Below are positions 1-11,720 of a DNA stretch of 64,000 bases, piece after piece; positions within the stretch are counted from its first letter, which is position 1; every line of letters begins with the position of its first letter. Source of the stretch: Apoda limacodes (taxonomy: Eukaryota > Arthropoda > Insecta > Lepidoptera > Limacodidae); assembly GCA_946406115.1 (NCBI GenBank), contig OX291545.1, forward strand, positions 372,001-436,000. Direction: 5' to 3'. The position numbers and the translations under genes were made by a program. The notes under the pieces were generated by a model. It made no database searches. It was not told the origin of the DNA and saw only the letters and a program-made list of their open reading frames with translations.

Positions 1-1815
1 CTGTCAATGCTGATAATTATCAATTAATTTGGCAGACTTTAATTCAAAAATATAACGACCCGAGTCGTCTTGCTAGTGCATACTTGCATCAAATTTTCGA
101 TTTTAAGAGTTTCTCCGCTTCAAATCAAATAAATTTAGATATTTTTTTGGATAAATTTAATGCCGCCGTTTCTTGCTTAAAGTTATTGAATGTAGAAAAT
201 TTGTCAAATTTTATTTTACTGTATCTCTCTCTGACAATAATTGACGCTGAAACGGCTCGTAATTTTGAAATGTTTAATCGCGACAAGGCGCTTCCAAAAT
301 ACGATGACTTAGTAGAAGTTTTTGCGCGAGCAATCGAAAATTTTAGAACGCACTCCGTCGGGCAAAACTCAATTTCTAAACGCACCGCTACTAATAATGA
401 TTATGTTAAATCTTCATATTAGACAAAGTCTACGAATTCGTTTGTATCCGCCGTTACTTCAAATACTATTTGCGCGCTATGTAATGAGACTGATCATGAT
501 CAATTATACAAATGTCCTAAATTTAGAAGTTTTACCGTAACAGACAAAATATATTTCATAAAAGGTCGTAACGGCTGTACGAACTGTTTAAGCCTGTCAC
601 ACTATAACGTTAAGTGTAAGTCAACACACACGTGTCGATTTTGCCAGTGTAGACATCACTCACTTATTTGTCGAAAACAAGATTATTCCACTACAAATAG
701 GCAACACGAAGATAATACACCTACCGTTGACGACCCTGTTTCTTCTATAGGCGACACTGAGACCCGCACGGCGCAAGTGAAAGGAAGCAGCGTTTCGTTG
801 TGTAACGTACGGTCTCGGGTATCGCAAAACAATACCACTTGCTTGTTGGGTACTGTTCAAGTTTTTTCTATAGATACCTATCATCGCACGCATTTGTTAC
901 GAGCGCTAATCGATCCCGCTTCGCAAAATAATTTTATATAAATAACTTGTTGCCAAAGACTAAATTTAAATTATAATCAAATTACTCAAACCGTTGTAAA
1001 GGGTATCGGCGCCTCAACGAACAATGTCAAGGGTTTGGCCAACTTAAGGTTATTTTCCCGCTTTGATAAAAATATTTCAATCCCGCTTAGCGCTTACGTA
1101 TTAGATCCTATTACCGACTGCTTGCCTACCGTTTCAGTCGACAGAAAAAAATATTTCTTATATAAAAAATATACCGCTCGCTCACGAAACATTTGACTTT
1201 CCTGGAGAAATCGATTCTTATAGGGGCTCAGTTATTCTCGCAAGTTTTACTCTCGGGTCGCGTTACGGGACCGCCTGACTATCCCACAGGTTTTGAAACG
1301 ATTTTTGGCTATATTATAATTGGAAACGCTCCAATAACAACTTTGGCTAATAATAACAGTATATCATTATGCTGTTTTACACAGCCTGAAACACCGCTTC
1401 CTACAATGGTTGAACAATTTTGGCGTTTAGAAGAGGTCCAGGTTGAGCTGGTTTTTAGCGTAGCAGATAAACTATGCGAAGACATATTTTTAGAAAATGA
1501 AACGCGTGACGACACAGGCCGTTACTCCGTCGCCATGCCGCATGCCGCATGCCGTTTTCACGTGACCCTTCAGTGTTAGGTAATTCTTACTCACTCGAAA
1601 AAAGACGTTTCCTATCGCTTGAGCGTAAATTAAAAACATCAGTCGATTTACGAGCTGAGTATAATGCAATAATTGAGGATTATTTAGTCAAAGGTTTTAT
1701 ATCACCGCTTTATAATGATAACCGCTCCCTCGGCTATTATATACCGCATCACCCCGTAGTGCGACGGGATAAGGTTACCTCAAAGGTAAGAGTGGTGATT
1801 TTACAATCAAATTAA
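1..1815 (+). mobile_element. BEL/Pao LTR retrotransposon, 5' part (gag, protease, start of RT), decayed
   Basis: The forward strand encodes broken BEL/Pao-type polyprotein. Gag-like protein lies at 84-422 (112 aa). A cysteine/histidine-rich stretch at about 470-690 looks like zinc knuckles. The text RALIDPASQNNF at about 900-940 resembles the aspartic protease site of peptidase family A17. At 1620-1810 the text YIPHHPVVRRDK is the usual start of the BEL/Pao reverse transcriptase. There are several stops and frame changes, and no long uninterrupted polyprotein. The reading breaks off at about 1810, where a reverse-strand LINE begins, and resumes at about 5900. No LTR is visible; the 5' end lies outside the window. 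Confidence 0.75.
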
Positions 1816-2409
1816 ATAAATTACAATTGAATAAAAATATGAATAAATACAAAAATTTTGATATTACATTTTTTTTTTTTTATTTGAATTAATACTTCCC
1901 ATGTCTTTGCCCGACTGAGGCACTGTTGATTTTCAAATGCATCGTTATGCAGTGTTTGAACCAGGGACAGTCCGGTTGGTCAGCAATAACCTTAAGTATG
2001 TTGTTGGAGCTGCACCGCACGCGTTGCATCAGGGAGGCTACTTTTTTTCTAATGACGGCGTGGAAGCAGTCCACACGAGCCTTGGCGAACATTCCTGAAG
2101 CGCTGCAGTGGCGGGGCAGCCCCAACAACATACGAAAACCATTGTTGTATTGTATGCGTAGAGCGGGGTAAGATTATTGCGTATAGTTGACCCACAGGCT
2201 GCTCGTGTAGAGAGACTGACAGTAAGCTTTAAATAATGTTATTTTCACCTGTTCAGTGCATCGTGCAAACCTGCGATCCAACATGGTACACCTCACAGCC
2301 TACGCTCTCCGTTCTCTTTCTATATCATTATTGTCACTAAGATTTTCCGTGACCCAATGGCCCAGGTATTTAAACTTTGAGACCCCTTGCAAAGGAGTTC
2401 CACTTAGTA

Positions 2410-4694
2410 CTACTTGTGGTAGCCCAGTGTAGTTTCTATATCGAGATTTAAAAACCAACAGCTCACTTTTTTACAATTGTATCGAAGTCCAAGTGACGAC
2501 TCATATACTTCGCAAATATCAATAAGCCTCCTCAAGGCTCTGATTGAAGGGCTCAGCAGCACCATGTCATCAGCATAACTAATATTATTTACACATGATC
2601 CGTCAACGGAACAACCAACGACTGCGCTGCTGAGCTCCTCAATCAGCTGATTTATGTACAGATTGAAAAGCATTGGGGAGGTCAGACCACCCTGTGGTTG
2701 AGTTGCAAGTCAATCTGTACATATCAGAAAAGGAATTTGTCCATCGCACTACGTTTTCCTGATTCTGGTACTAATAATCAAAAACAGCCACTAATTCTTC
2801 CGGAAAGCCTATGTCTCTAAGTTTTTTCCATAGAATCTTATAAGAAACCAAGTCGAATGCCTTAGACAGGTCCAAAAAAACAGGCAAAAACAGGTGTCTT
2901 TCTATTTGTGTAGTACTGGACCGTGTGCTTGAGACTAAGTATGGCAGCTTCAGTAGATAGCCCGGGTCGAAACCCGAACTGTGCCCAATGAAGATCAAGA
3001 TGCTGAGTCAAATGTTTATCAAGCAACCTATCCAGTACTTTTGCAACTGTTGTTGCCAAAGATATAGGCCTGTAATTGGACCCGTCAGAGGGGTCTCCAG
3101 TCTTATTTTTGACTATCGGCACCACAACAGTCTTCATGAGTTCGTCTGGAAGGTACGCATGGCCGACACAAAGAGAGAACAGCATCGCTAGAACTCTAGG
3201 GAGATGTGGTCCAGCGTACTGCAAGTGCTCAATACTGAGCCCATCGTGCCCCGGCGATTTTCCTTTATTCATGTTATTTATGATAGATGCCACTTTTTTG
3301 GCTGTAAATACAATATGTGTACCGGGAGGAACAACTTTCTCAGTAGAGACCACCGGCGACACGCTAGCCACATCTGACTGTGTGCTTGAATGAGCTACAA
3401 AAAGTTTTTTAAACATATTTGCAATACCTTGCGGATCACGGGGAGACTCGGCTTCGGATTTAATTTATTAGTATTCTTCCAGAATTTGCCAAACTTTTTT
3501 GAGGTGTGTAAATAAGTCAGAATATTCATTTTTATTTGTTCGGAATTATTCTGGTACCATCTTAGCTTGGCTTTAAATTTTTTCCTGGATTCGTTCATTA
3601 GGTTACAAGCATTTCCTCCCGGAGGTTTTCCCAAAAGCACCCAATTCCTAAAATGAAGCCTTGCCTCACCATGAGCTTTCTGAACACATTTGTTCTAGCC
3701 TCTTACTGTCTTTATCTTAGCGTTCTTGAGAATATAACTAGTTACGGCAGACTCACTTGTTTGACTTGACACAAAACACTGTCACAATGTTTTTATATAA
3801 ATTTTTAATAAAAGACTTATGTTCTAAGTTTTGACAAAGTTTTCCTGCGCACTGAGTAAACTTTTCAGGAAAATCAATAAGTTTAAGTTTACTATTACAT
3901 AGCGTAGTATATTTATCTATTTGCTTAGGTTTCCTTTCACCCCAAACTACCCTTTATTTATACCTGTATTCTTAGGAACAAGCTCTGGCTTTGACATTTT
4001 AAAGTTGCACGTAAGTGTAAGTTAGTGAGTAGTGGAAAATGATCTGACCACCTGACGTCGTGGAGCACCTTCACGTCCAGAACTGACTGCATTGCAGCTT
4101 CTGTTACTATACAATGGTCAAACCAGCTACTGGTACCATGCGCATCACTTATGAACGTGAAAGTTCCAGACATTGTGCCTAGTAATTGTATATCAGCACA
4201 GATCCATTTTTGCTCAGTACAAAAAGTTCGGTAGCAAATAAACTGTTAGGATTAGCATTAAAGTCCCCTAATATGTAGACGGACCCACTGTTAGAAGTTT
4301 CGACAATTGCACAAATGTCACTCAAACACTGAGTAAATCAATTAGATTTTCGAGCCAGTCGGTTGGCATATACACTGAGAAAATCAATATGGCCCTATCA
4401 CATATATTTATTTTTATCGCCGTAAGACGAACACTTTTACAGGGTATTACCGTTACACAGGGAAAAACTGCCGCGGTGCAACCCCATGGACGAGTCAACA
4501 GCTGATTTACCTGTGTAGCCGAAACCTTGATTGATAGTTCCCAATAATGGTATGTCATGAGTCATAAGCCACATCTCTTGCAGCGTTATGACGTCCACTG
4601 AATTTGTCAGTGTTTTTATACATTCATAAGATCTCTTGAGAGATTTACAATTATAACTGACTAATTTGCATGACTTATTTAGCATTTTCTGCAT
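2410..4694 (-). pseudogene. LINE ORF2: endonuclease-reverse transcriptase, broken
   Basis: The N-terminal part, from 4694 downward, contains VSYNCKSLKRS and DVITLQEMWL, typical of AP-type endonucleases. The endonuclease ends with RWSDHFPL at about 4040. Reverse transcriptase follows at 3416-2862, with NKGKSPGHDGLS, NYRPISLATTVAKV and AQFGFRPGLST, then the catalytic block FLDLSKAFDLVSYK (about 2880). Another frame carries ISYADDMVLLSP (about 2570), the second catalytic aspartate motif. Frames change several times (near 4450, 4320, 3400, 2870 and 2670), so no full-length product is possible. The normal role is nicking target DNA and copying the element's RNA into it. Confidence 0.8.
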
Positions 4695-5027
4695 TTTTGT
4701 TTATATTTTCGCTCGATGCATCTGAGGTCTTACGAGTACCAGTACCACTACGCCGATTTCTATTAAAATCTATAAACCGCCTAAAGGCAATTCCTTCAGG
4801 CCATAAATCTTCATTTAAAAACATATGTATCTTATGTTTCGGCACAAACATTTTGTATGAACTATATTCTTTGTTTCTTTTCATTTTTACCTTCTCCGGA
4901 GTAAAATTGGTTAGCGTTTTTCTATAGATATAAGTCGCAATGTCCGTAGTTGGGGTCTCGTTATTTACATTGTAAAAAAAGGGGATTTTTGACGTCGGCT
5001 GCTTTAAAGTTAAACTCCTGCTCTGGT

Positions 5028-5816
5028 TTAGCCTTCCCCTGTGTAGCAGCTATAAAGCGATTGCGATAGCTTTTCTTTTGAACCTTTATCCATTCGTCTG
5101 ACGGTTTTTCTTTGTGTATCACTCACTAATGAGGTCGGTGACTCATGCTCGCTATGTTTACACGTATCGGTCGCCGCTACCCAGGAAGCCTCATTGCATT
5201 TGTTTACTTTACGCGCGCCCGGAACCGCAGTAGGCCTCTCACGCTCCACGTGTATTGTACCAGTCAAATAAGTTACTTGTTCCAGTGCGCCCGGGGCCGC
5301 TGTAGGCCTCTCTCGCTCCTCGCATATTGCTCCGGTCAAACAGGTTTCTTGTCCCGGTGAGTCAGGTGCGATAGTAAGCGCTCTCGACTCTGGCGTAACC
5401 GAGTACTGCAAAGAATGACACTGCATATTTTGATCAGCTGTTTTGCTCGATATAGAAACGTTTAATTTATTAATGTAAGGTAATGCTGACGGCCCACTCT
5501 CGTAATCAAAACTATCAATTAGGCATGCTCCCCTCCTCAAATACACATTTCTGGGTATGTTTTCAAAGTTATTAACGATGGACGCTTGCTTTAGGTTCTC
5601 CAATTCTAGTTTGAGCTCATTGAATTTGACGTCTGTCACGTAGGAAGACTTAATAGTTTTTAGGTCATTTTGTAATACTATTATATCTTTTAGTAGACGT
5701 GTGACGTCTATGTGGTCAAACTTTAACGAAAAGCTTCTGCAGATCACGGGCAACAAAGGTGGAGACCCCTTCAGGGTCAGTCTCTTTGAAAAAGGATATA
5801 ATATCATAGATATCAC
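5028..5816 (-). CDS. LINE ORF1-like protein with internal tandem duplication
   Basis: An open frame of 262 aa lies directly upstream of the endonuclease/RT remnants on the same strand, which is where ORF1 of a two-ORF LINE sits. Residues about 30-75 are rich in Leu, Lys, Asp and Glu with heptad-like spacing and could form a coiled coil. Residues about 150-200 contain two copies of a roughly 25-residue unit built around ERERPTA.PGA followed by TYLTG or TCLTG. No zinc finger is obvious. The 5' part is probably incomplete. ORF1 proteins usually bind the element RNA; that function is inferred here from position only. Confidence 0.5.
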   Translation of the reverse strand: MISMILYPFSKRLTLKGSPPLLPVICRSFSLKFDHIDVTRLLKDIIVLQNDLKTIKSSYVTDVKFNELKLELENLKQASIVNNFENIPRNVYLRRGACLIDSFDYESGPSALPYINKLNVSISSKTADQNMQCHSLQYSVTPESRALTIAPDSPGQETCLTGAICEERERPTAAPGALEQVTYLTGTIHVERERPTAVPGARKVNKCNEASWVAATDTCKHSEHESPTSLVSDTQRKTVRRMDKGSKEKLSQSLYSCYTGEG

Positions 5817-5899
5817 GGTCTACTTTTCCATCTCCTTTTCTTTGAATCTTTTTCTTACCCTTCTTCGAAGAGCAGATTCTTCGCTGTAGTCACATCTTC

Positions 5900-6368
5900 A
5901 CATGAAAATGCATTCAAACAGAAGCAGTCCATTCCTCGCTCTGAGGGTCCTACGAAAACTCTGTGAGGATGAAAAAACTTCTTTTCCAAATGCCGCCGAG
6001 GTTGTTACGGGTTTTAGTTACATGGACGATATTTGTTTTTCCGTTCCTACTGTCGAGGACTCCTTGCGGCTCAGAGATGAGCTCCTAGGATTGTTTACGG
6101 CTTTCAACTTGTAAAGTGGTCTAGCAATTCACCAGGTTTGCTTGACTCACTTCCTGAATCACATCGCTACACCGCTAACGTGTCTTTTGAAATTCCAAGC
6201 TCTGAGTCCACTCAAAACATCCTTGGGCTACAGTAGTCACCGAGCTCTGACGAATTTCAGTTTACAGTTATACTCGATAATCTTCCATGCACTAAACGTA
6301 ACATCTTATCGGTAATTGCACGCCAGTTTGACGTTATCGGATTGATTGCTCCCGTTATTCTGTACGCA
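5900..6368 (+). mobile_element. BEL/Pao retrotransposon, middle part (reverse transcriptase)
   Basis: After the LINE insertion the forward BEL/Pao reading returns. At 5929-6114 the protein has LALRVLRKLCEDE followed by GFSYMDDICFSVPTVEDS, where YMDD is the catalytic motif of BEL/Pao reverse transcriptase. Weaker similarity continues in other frames to about 6368, with text resembling the post-catalytic region (near 6300-6360). It stops where a second reverse-strand LINE begins. Confidence 0.7.
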
Positions 6369-6374
6369 AAATTA

Positions 6375-8040
6375 ATACTTCATATTTTCATATTTATTTA
6401 TTTGCATAAAACATGGTACAGTAAGGTTTTACACATATTATTTTTTACAATTCATATTTTACTGAAACTAACAGCATGCTAACACACAATATGTAAATAA
6501 TAAAACCTATACCCAAATCAATTTCAACAATAAAAATGATAATTTTTGTTCTACAGTTTAAATGTCATATTTATTAGAATAGCACTCAATATTATTTAAT
6601 GTCATTTCTATATATATTAAACCTATCAATCTTTTTTAAATTTATATATTCATTTATGGAATAAAAACATTTTTTAATTAGCCAATTCCTTCATTTTATT
6701 TTAAATATGTTAATTGGTAGTTCTGTGAAGGTACCAGGTAATTTATTAAATATTGACATAGAATAAATATTTTTCAGAAATGCTGTCGTAGAACATTGAG
6801 GTACCTTAAGCTTGTTCGGATATCTTGTATATGTATAGAAGAGGGACAATTATCAATTTTCTTTTTAAATAAATGTAAATTAAGCTTAACGAATACACAA
6901 ATGTCAAAAATGTACAGGCTAGGCAGGGTCAATATTTTTAATTTAACAAATAGTGACTAACATGAGTACAAAGGCCCCACACTACATATAGCTCTGACAC
7001 ATTTCTTTTGTAATATGAAAACCCTATTTATTTCTGAGGAGTTTCCCCATATGACAAGGCCATAGCGCAATGCAAAGGCAACGTATCCATGGTATGCAAT
7101 TTCGACCGTTTTTTGATCTACTGTTAATTTTAATCTACGCAAAGCATAAGCAAACCCGTTTAGTTTAGTGATGACCTTATTAACATGAGCTTTCCAATTT
7201 AAATTATTATCAATATTTATTCCTAGGAAATTTGCAAATGTTACTTCTTCAATAGTTTTATGTTTATGAGTTATATTTAATTTTATTTGTTTATTCTTTT
7301 TTTAAAAAATTGTACATATTTAAAGTTAAATTATTTTGTGTCATCCAATTAGATATATCAGTCATTGTATTATTTATGTCGCTTTCATACTTTTTTATAT
7401 CAGAGCTCTTAACTATTGTGGATATGTCATCGGCAAACAGGATACATTTGTGTTGTGTAGCTTTAGGGAGATCATTGATATATATCAAGAATGAAAGTGG
7501 TCCAATTACGCTACCTTGGGGCACCCCGTAATTTACAACTCTTAACGTTGAACTATATTTTAAAATTTCTGTTGAATTTTTTAAAGCAGTAATCTCAACA
7601 CGCTGTTTACGTCCTTCAAGATAAGATTTTATCCAGTCATATGCAGGACCTCGTATTCCATATATTTCACATTTTTGTAACAACTTATTTTGACAAACGC
7701 AATCAAATGCTTTCGACATATCAAAAAATATACCAGTAACAGGTCTTTGAGTATCCATATAATTAGCTATTTCTTTAAACATGCCAACGTTGTGTACTTG
7801 ATTACGTTAAATTTCGTAAAGAACGACATTATACGTTTATGTAATACTTTTCAAAGATCTTTGAGATAATTGAAACGAGATGTATTAGCCGATAATCGCT
7901 TATATTCTTTTTGTCACCTATTTAAAACAGAGGTTGGGCAATCGATATTTTTGAAACTGATGGAAATTTACCTTATACCATAGATAAATTAATTAAATAA
8001 TTTACAATACATGCTAATTCAGGTATACATGATTTTAGTA
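6375..8040 (-). mobile_element. Second LINE (Jockey-like) inserted in the BEL/Pao element, 5' truncated
   Basis: Reverse-strand reverse transcriptase remnants lie between two forward BEL/Pao segments. Protein at 7291-7782 has FFDMSKAFDCV, YGVPQGSVIGPL and ILFADDIST. Protein at 6957-7142 matches the RT C-terminal region, with YGLVIWGNSSEINR. The AT-rich stretch at 6375-6950 is the 3' tail. The endonuclease is absent, so the copy is 5' truncated. The right edge is approximate, between 7950 and 8140. Confidence 0.7.
7291..7782 (-). pseudogene. Jockey-like reverse transcriptase, catalytic fragment
   Basis: This 163-aa open fragment holds the catalytic palm of a non-LTR reverse transcriptase. FDMSKAFD carries the first aspartate, VPQGSVIGPL is the conserved QG loop, and FADD carries the paired aspartates. 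The fragment lacks the N-terminal fingers and the endonuclease. It ends with a lysine-rich tail at a stop, and the rest of the RT continues only as scattered pieces at lower coordinates. It cannot be an active enzyme on its own. Confidence 0.8.
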
Positions 8041-8142
8041 TTTTTGTCTCTATCTCTTCGTAACCTACAGCTCTCGTATTTTTTAGACTTTATAATTTTA
8101 ACAATTTCATTTTCGCTTACCTTGCTTAGTGAAGATCCATCA

Positions 8143-8510
8143 GAACTTAGTGCTTTGACGCCTTCGCATTTTTTAATGTCCACTCCCTTACAGCAAATGC
8201 CCTGTTACAAAGAAATTGACGAATCACCCAATTTATTACAATGTTTTTCCTTGCTAGAGAAAATGGTTGAATCTTTTGCAAAACGTTGGAAACTTGACTA
8301 CTTACATTTGCTCCAGTCACGTGTAAAGTGGAATACCCCGTCTAATCCCATTTCTGTGGGATCTATAGTGGTTATTGTCACTGATAATATACCTCCATTA
8401 CGATGGCCGCTAGAGTTGTTACAGTAGTCATCAGAGTTGCCTCTGTGAAAACGGCGACAGGTATCTTCAAGCGACCAGTCGTCCATCTTTGCTCACTTCC
8501 TAAGTAACTT
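8143..8510 (+). mobile_element. BEL/Pao retrotransposon, 3' end of pol (integrase C-terminus)
   Basis: Forward reading with LTPSHFLMSTPL, then AKRWKLDYLHLLQSRVKW and TDNIPPLRWPLELLQ (to 8427), is the usual C-terminal part of BEL/Pao integrase. A second frame from 8403 continues with VIRVASVKTATG and FKRPVVHLCSLPK and stops at about 8507, which is the normal end of BEL/Pao pol. One frameshift near 8403-8427 separates the two. The integrase core is missing, lost with or before the LINE insertion. I could not delimit a 3' LTR in 8510-8700. Confidence 0.7.
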
Positions 8511-8699
8511 TATTCTTGATTCCACATCTGTTACCCACTCCCCAGTGTCTGTGCCACAGCTAAACATGTAGCTGACGCAGGCGCGAACAAGTTCTTTTGT
8601 TTTATTTATTTGTTAAATAAAGATAATTAAGTTTATTGGATAATTAATGTTTCTTTTTAAGGTAATTTTACTAAGGATGCTAAAAGTATTTATTTATTT

Positions 8700-10075
8700 A
8701 TTGCCACGGCTAGTCAATGCCAACCGGCAACATACAGTGGACGCTTCATATGCGCCAAAGTGGGGGTCCGATAAGGGACCTGAAGGGGTCTCGACCTATT
8801 AAACTCGACCTATTAAGTCGAGTATTCTGCAATAAGCGTAGAAAACCTCTGTATCTGGCGCTTCCTGCCCAAACGATAAACGACTCATAGGCAACTTAGG
8901 AGGGGTGATGGGTGCTCAAAATCGAGGGAGACCCCCACCTGATAGACGCTATGCACGAGGGGTGAGCGAGGTAGAGAAAAGGGGGGAGAGCCACTTGTCC
9001 TGACCCGGGAAAGGGCCCTAGTTCTAATCCTTCCACTTTGAATTTAAAATAATTTGTTACTTAATGAGAAAAAAACCAAATGTTATAAATTTAAATTGTC
9101 AAATGTTATTAAGATCCAGACATCTATAAATATTACCGGCGAGCTATTGGAACTTGTTAATTCAACAGTCTTTCTTGGCATAACGCTGGACTCCAAACTT
9201 CAATGGGGTCCTCATATTCATAACCTAGCCAAAAAACTTAGCTCTGCTGTGTATGCGATCAAGAAAATAAGACAATTGACCGATGTCGACACTGCAAAAA
9301 TAGTATATTTTAGCTATTTCCATAGTTTAATGACATATAGTATCCTGTTTTGGGGTAGCGCTGCTGATGTAAATACAATATTTTTGTTACAAAAAAGGGC
9401 AGTTCGTGCTATTTATAAATTAGGATCTAGGACATCTCTGAGGGATAGGTTTAGGGAAGTAAAAATTTTAACTTTAGTGTCGCAGTACATATATGAAAAT
9501 CTTTTATATGTACATAAAAATATCAATAGTTTCAGCAAGAAAAGTGACGTTCACAAAGTAAATACTAGAAGTAAAAATAAGCTGTTGGTGCATGATACAC
9601 GTCTACACAAAATAAGTAACTCTTTTATGGGGCAATGTATACACTTTTACAACAAAGTTCCCAATAAAATTCAAAATCTATCAATAAGTAAATTTAAATC
9701 TTTTATCAAGCAGGTACTTTGTAAAAAGGCATTCTACAATATTTCAGACTATGTAAATGATAAAAATCCTTGGGACTGATGATACTCAATTACAGGATGC
9801 ATAGGTAAACCAAATTAAAATGGAAATAACATAAAATTGTACGACTAAAAATTTTTTATATAAAACATTAATTGTATTTTAGTTTATTTGTATTATTGAT
9901 AGTGTTTTTAAAAGAGTAACTATCGAGTTTCTTGCCGGATTCTTCTCAGTAGAAATCAACAACATTGTGAACCGGCGGGAAGGTGGGAGGGTTCTAAAAA
10001 TAATAGTTTATAACTTTGACGATTCAAAAGTGATTGTAAAATCCTTATTTGAATAAACCATTTTGACTTTGACTT
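8700..10075 (+). mobile_element. Composite repeat ending in a Jockey-like RT tail
   Basis: The first part (8700-9040) is GC-richer non-coding sequence. It is followed without a gap by the C-terminal region of a Jockey-like reverse transcriptase (9054-9779) and a 3' UTR ending in repeats of TTTGAC at about 10055-10075, a typical lepidopteran LINE tail. The segment 8839-9176 is repeated almost exactly at 30436-30764, across the same join between non-coding and RT sequence. The join is therefore a property of the repeat family rather than a local accident. Confidence 0.6.
9054..9779 (+). CDS. Reverse transcriptase C-terminal domain of a LINE, uninterrupted
   Basis: An open frame of 241 aa matches the region downstream of the catalytic motif in Jockey-like reverse transcriptases. 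Visible marks are STVFLGITLDSKLQWGPHI, FHSLMTYSILFWGSAADVN and LLQKRAVRAIYKL. The palm with its catalytic aspartates is missing, so no polymerase activity is possible. The intact frame suggests a fairly recent insertion compared with the neighbouring BEL element. It ends with NDKNPWD and a TGA at 9777-9779, followed by a normal LINE 3' UTR. Confidence 0.75.
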   Translation: MLLNEKKTKCYKFKLSNVIKIQTSINITGELLELVNSTVFLGITLDSKLQWGPHIHNLAKKLSSAVYAIKKIRQLTDVDTAKIVYFSYFHSLMTYSILFWGSAADVNTIFLLQKRAVRAIYKLGSRTSLRDRFREVKILTLVSQYIYENLLYVHKNINSFSKKSDVHKVNTRSKNKLLVHDTRLHKISNSFMGQCIHFYNKVPNKIQNLSISKFKSFIKQVLCKKAFYNISDYVNDKNPWD

Positions 10076-11285
10076 TTACTTTGAATAATAATTTTAGTAT
10101 TCGGATGTCAGATGTAAGATTGCGGCTATTTACACTACACACTATTGTTAATAACTTTACTGCCAAATAATGTCTATTAAAATTTTATTTTTATTGTTGT
10201 TATTTTTAGTTTATCCTTATTATTATTTTTTAATTTAAATTGTCATGTTTATTTTTAATAATTAAATGACGTTACTACGACTTCTGATATTTTATTTTAC
10301 TTTTACTAAAAGGGCAGTCTCGATCAAATAACCAAAGAGTCTGCCAACTGCTGACTTTTGCCAATACAAGTCGAGATAAAATCAGTGGATTAACTTGATG
10401 TTTGTTAATCATTGTGTATATCCGAGGAATTGTTAAAAACTATGCACACGTGCGGTCCCCTCTCAACCATCGCATCGCTAGCCACCGTGAGGGAGTCCAT
10501 CCTCACACCTCAAGCCTAGTTAATCACGCACAAGTGTCAGCATCACGCGAGTAATGCCTCTGGAGTAGCAAGCGTCCATAGGCTGCGGTGACTGCTTAAC
10601 ACGAGGCGGGCCGTATGCTTATTTGTCACCTTAGTATATTGAAACAAAGAACTAAACGAATGAGTGTATCAACCCACACTTCCCACTTTTGGGCACAAGT
10701 CTACTACCTACTCACTGAGGAGAATGTTTGCGCTTACGCACTAGGCACCCACACGGGCCTAGTGCGCGTTAATTATAGAGGACACTGGGTGCGAAATAGG
10801 TTAAAAAGCCAATTCTGTAATACCAACAATGATGGTAAGTAAAAATACTAAAAAGTAATTATAATTTATAATAAATTATAGTGAGACGAATGTTTTCCAT
10901 ACTTCATAAATGTTTTTTACCGAAATAACTACATTATTACTATTCCAGTATCTTCCAAATCCGACTTTTGAATGGGAGGGAAAAATATTACGGCGGCACA
11001 GAAACCAAATCCAAATAGAACCATATATATTAAATCAATAAATGACCGAGTAGATTTTTCTAGAAGATTGTTATAAAATAAGCGAAAAAAAATAAGTTAA
11101 TAAAGGTTTTTAAGGGCGATCACCTTTTTATATGCCTCTTTGTTATCGTAGGTAAGAAAACTTGGAGCCCAATAATAATTACGTACACACACTTTCATAT
11201 TCATTCATAATTTACGGTTGCGACGCGATGCAGTGGATTCAAAGCTTTGGGTTCAAAGTCCATTAAGGTTAGGTTGATGTGTCGC
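10076..11285. other. Stretch without recognised genes
   Basis: AT-rich sequence with short random open frames. The 75-aa frame at 10615-10842 has no motif I recognise. A moderately GC-rich patch at 10440-10610 could be a fragment of a repeat, but I cannot place it. The right part (about 10900-11285) is where the 3' UTR or LTR of the neighbouring reverse-strand Gypsy element would be expected, but I could not define LTR edges. Confidence 0.4.
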
Positions 11286-11720
11286 CTACTGTACATTGCT
11301 TTTACTAAGCAAAATGGAATTTAATATATCTTCAATTTTAAAAGATAAGTCCAGGAGGGTTCCTTCTGAAGTATTCACGATAAAATTTAAACTATTTTTA
11401 ATGTTGTTATTAGTAGAAATATTTACAAGTTTATCAATAGCGTCGTTCAGATTGGCCTCATTTACACTTACACGATTAAGGGTCTTATTAAAATTATCTA
11501 ATACTGAAGAGGTGATTAATATATTTTCCTTCATCAAGGAAGCTAAGTTATTTTGTCTGTTTTGCATAATGTCAATGGCCATATTATATTTTATGGCGTC
11601 ATTTTCGTCCATTGTCCCGAAAATGTGCTTAAAAACTGTGCCGATACCAGCAAACCAAGCTGATCTTTTATTTCTTTGCGAGATCAGGTGAGAAATTGCT
11701 GCATAGTCGTTAAATATGTC
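11286..11720 (-). pseudogene. Errantivirus-type env remnant (F-like envelope protein)
   Basis: The reverse strand encodes a fragment with RNKR, a furin-type basic site, followed by a Gly- and Phe-rich stretch (about 11625-11680). It then runs into a 108-aa helical region (11286-11612) rich in Asn, Leu, Ser and Ile. That arrangement matches the membrane-fusion subunit of insect errantivirus Env and baculovirus F proteins. Only this middle part survives; no signal peptide or transmembrane anchor is visible. It lies downstream of Gypsy integrase on the same strand, where env sits in errantiviruses. The protein would have acted in the envelope of an infectious retroelement; this copy is dead. Confidence 0.6.

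Larger units (their letters stand above)
1816..5890 (-). mobile_element. Non-LTR retrotransposon (LINE, CR1/Jockey-like) inserted in the BEL/Pao element
   Basis: Reverse-strand remnants run in LINE order from right to left: an ORF1-like protein (5028-5816), AP-type endonuclease (about 3958-4694), reverse transcriptase (about 2410-3416) and an RT C-terminal segment (1889-2230). The tail next to the insertion site holds a poly-T run at about 1868-1882, read as poly(A) on the coding strand. BEL/Pao reading stops just left of this block and resumes just right of it, so the LINE inserted into the BEL element. The edges are approximate, and I did not find a convincing target-site duplication. Confidence 0.75.

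Noticed and set aside
11296..11691. 131-aa forward frame opposite the env remnant
   Set aside because: Antisense of the env-like protein; no motif of its own.
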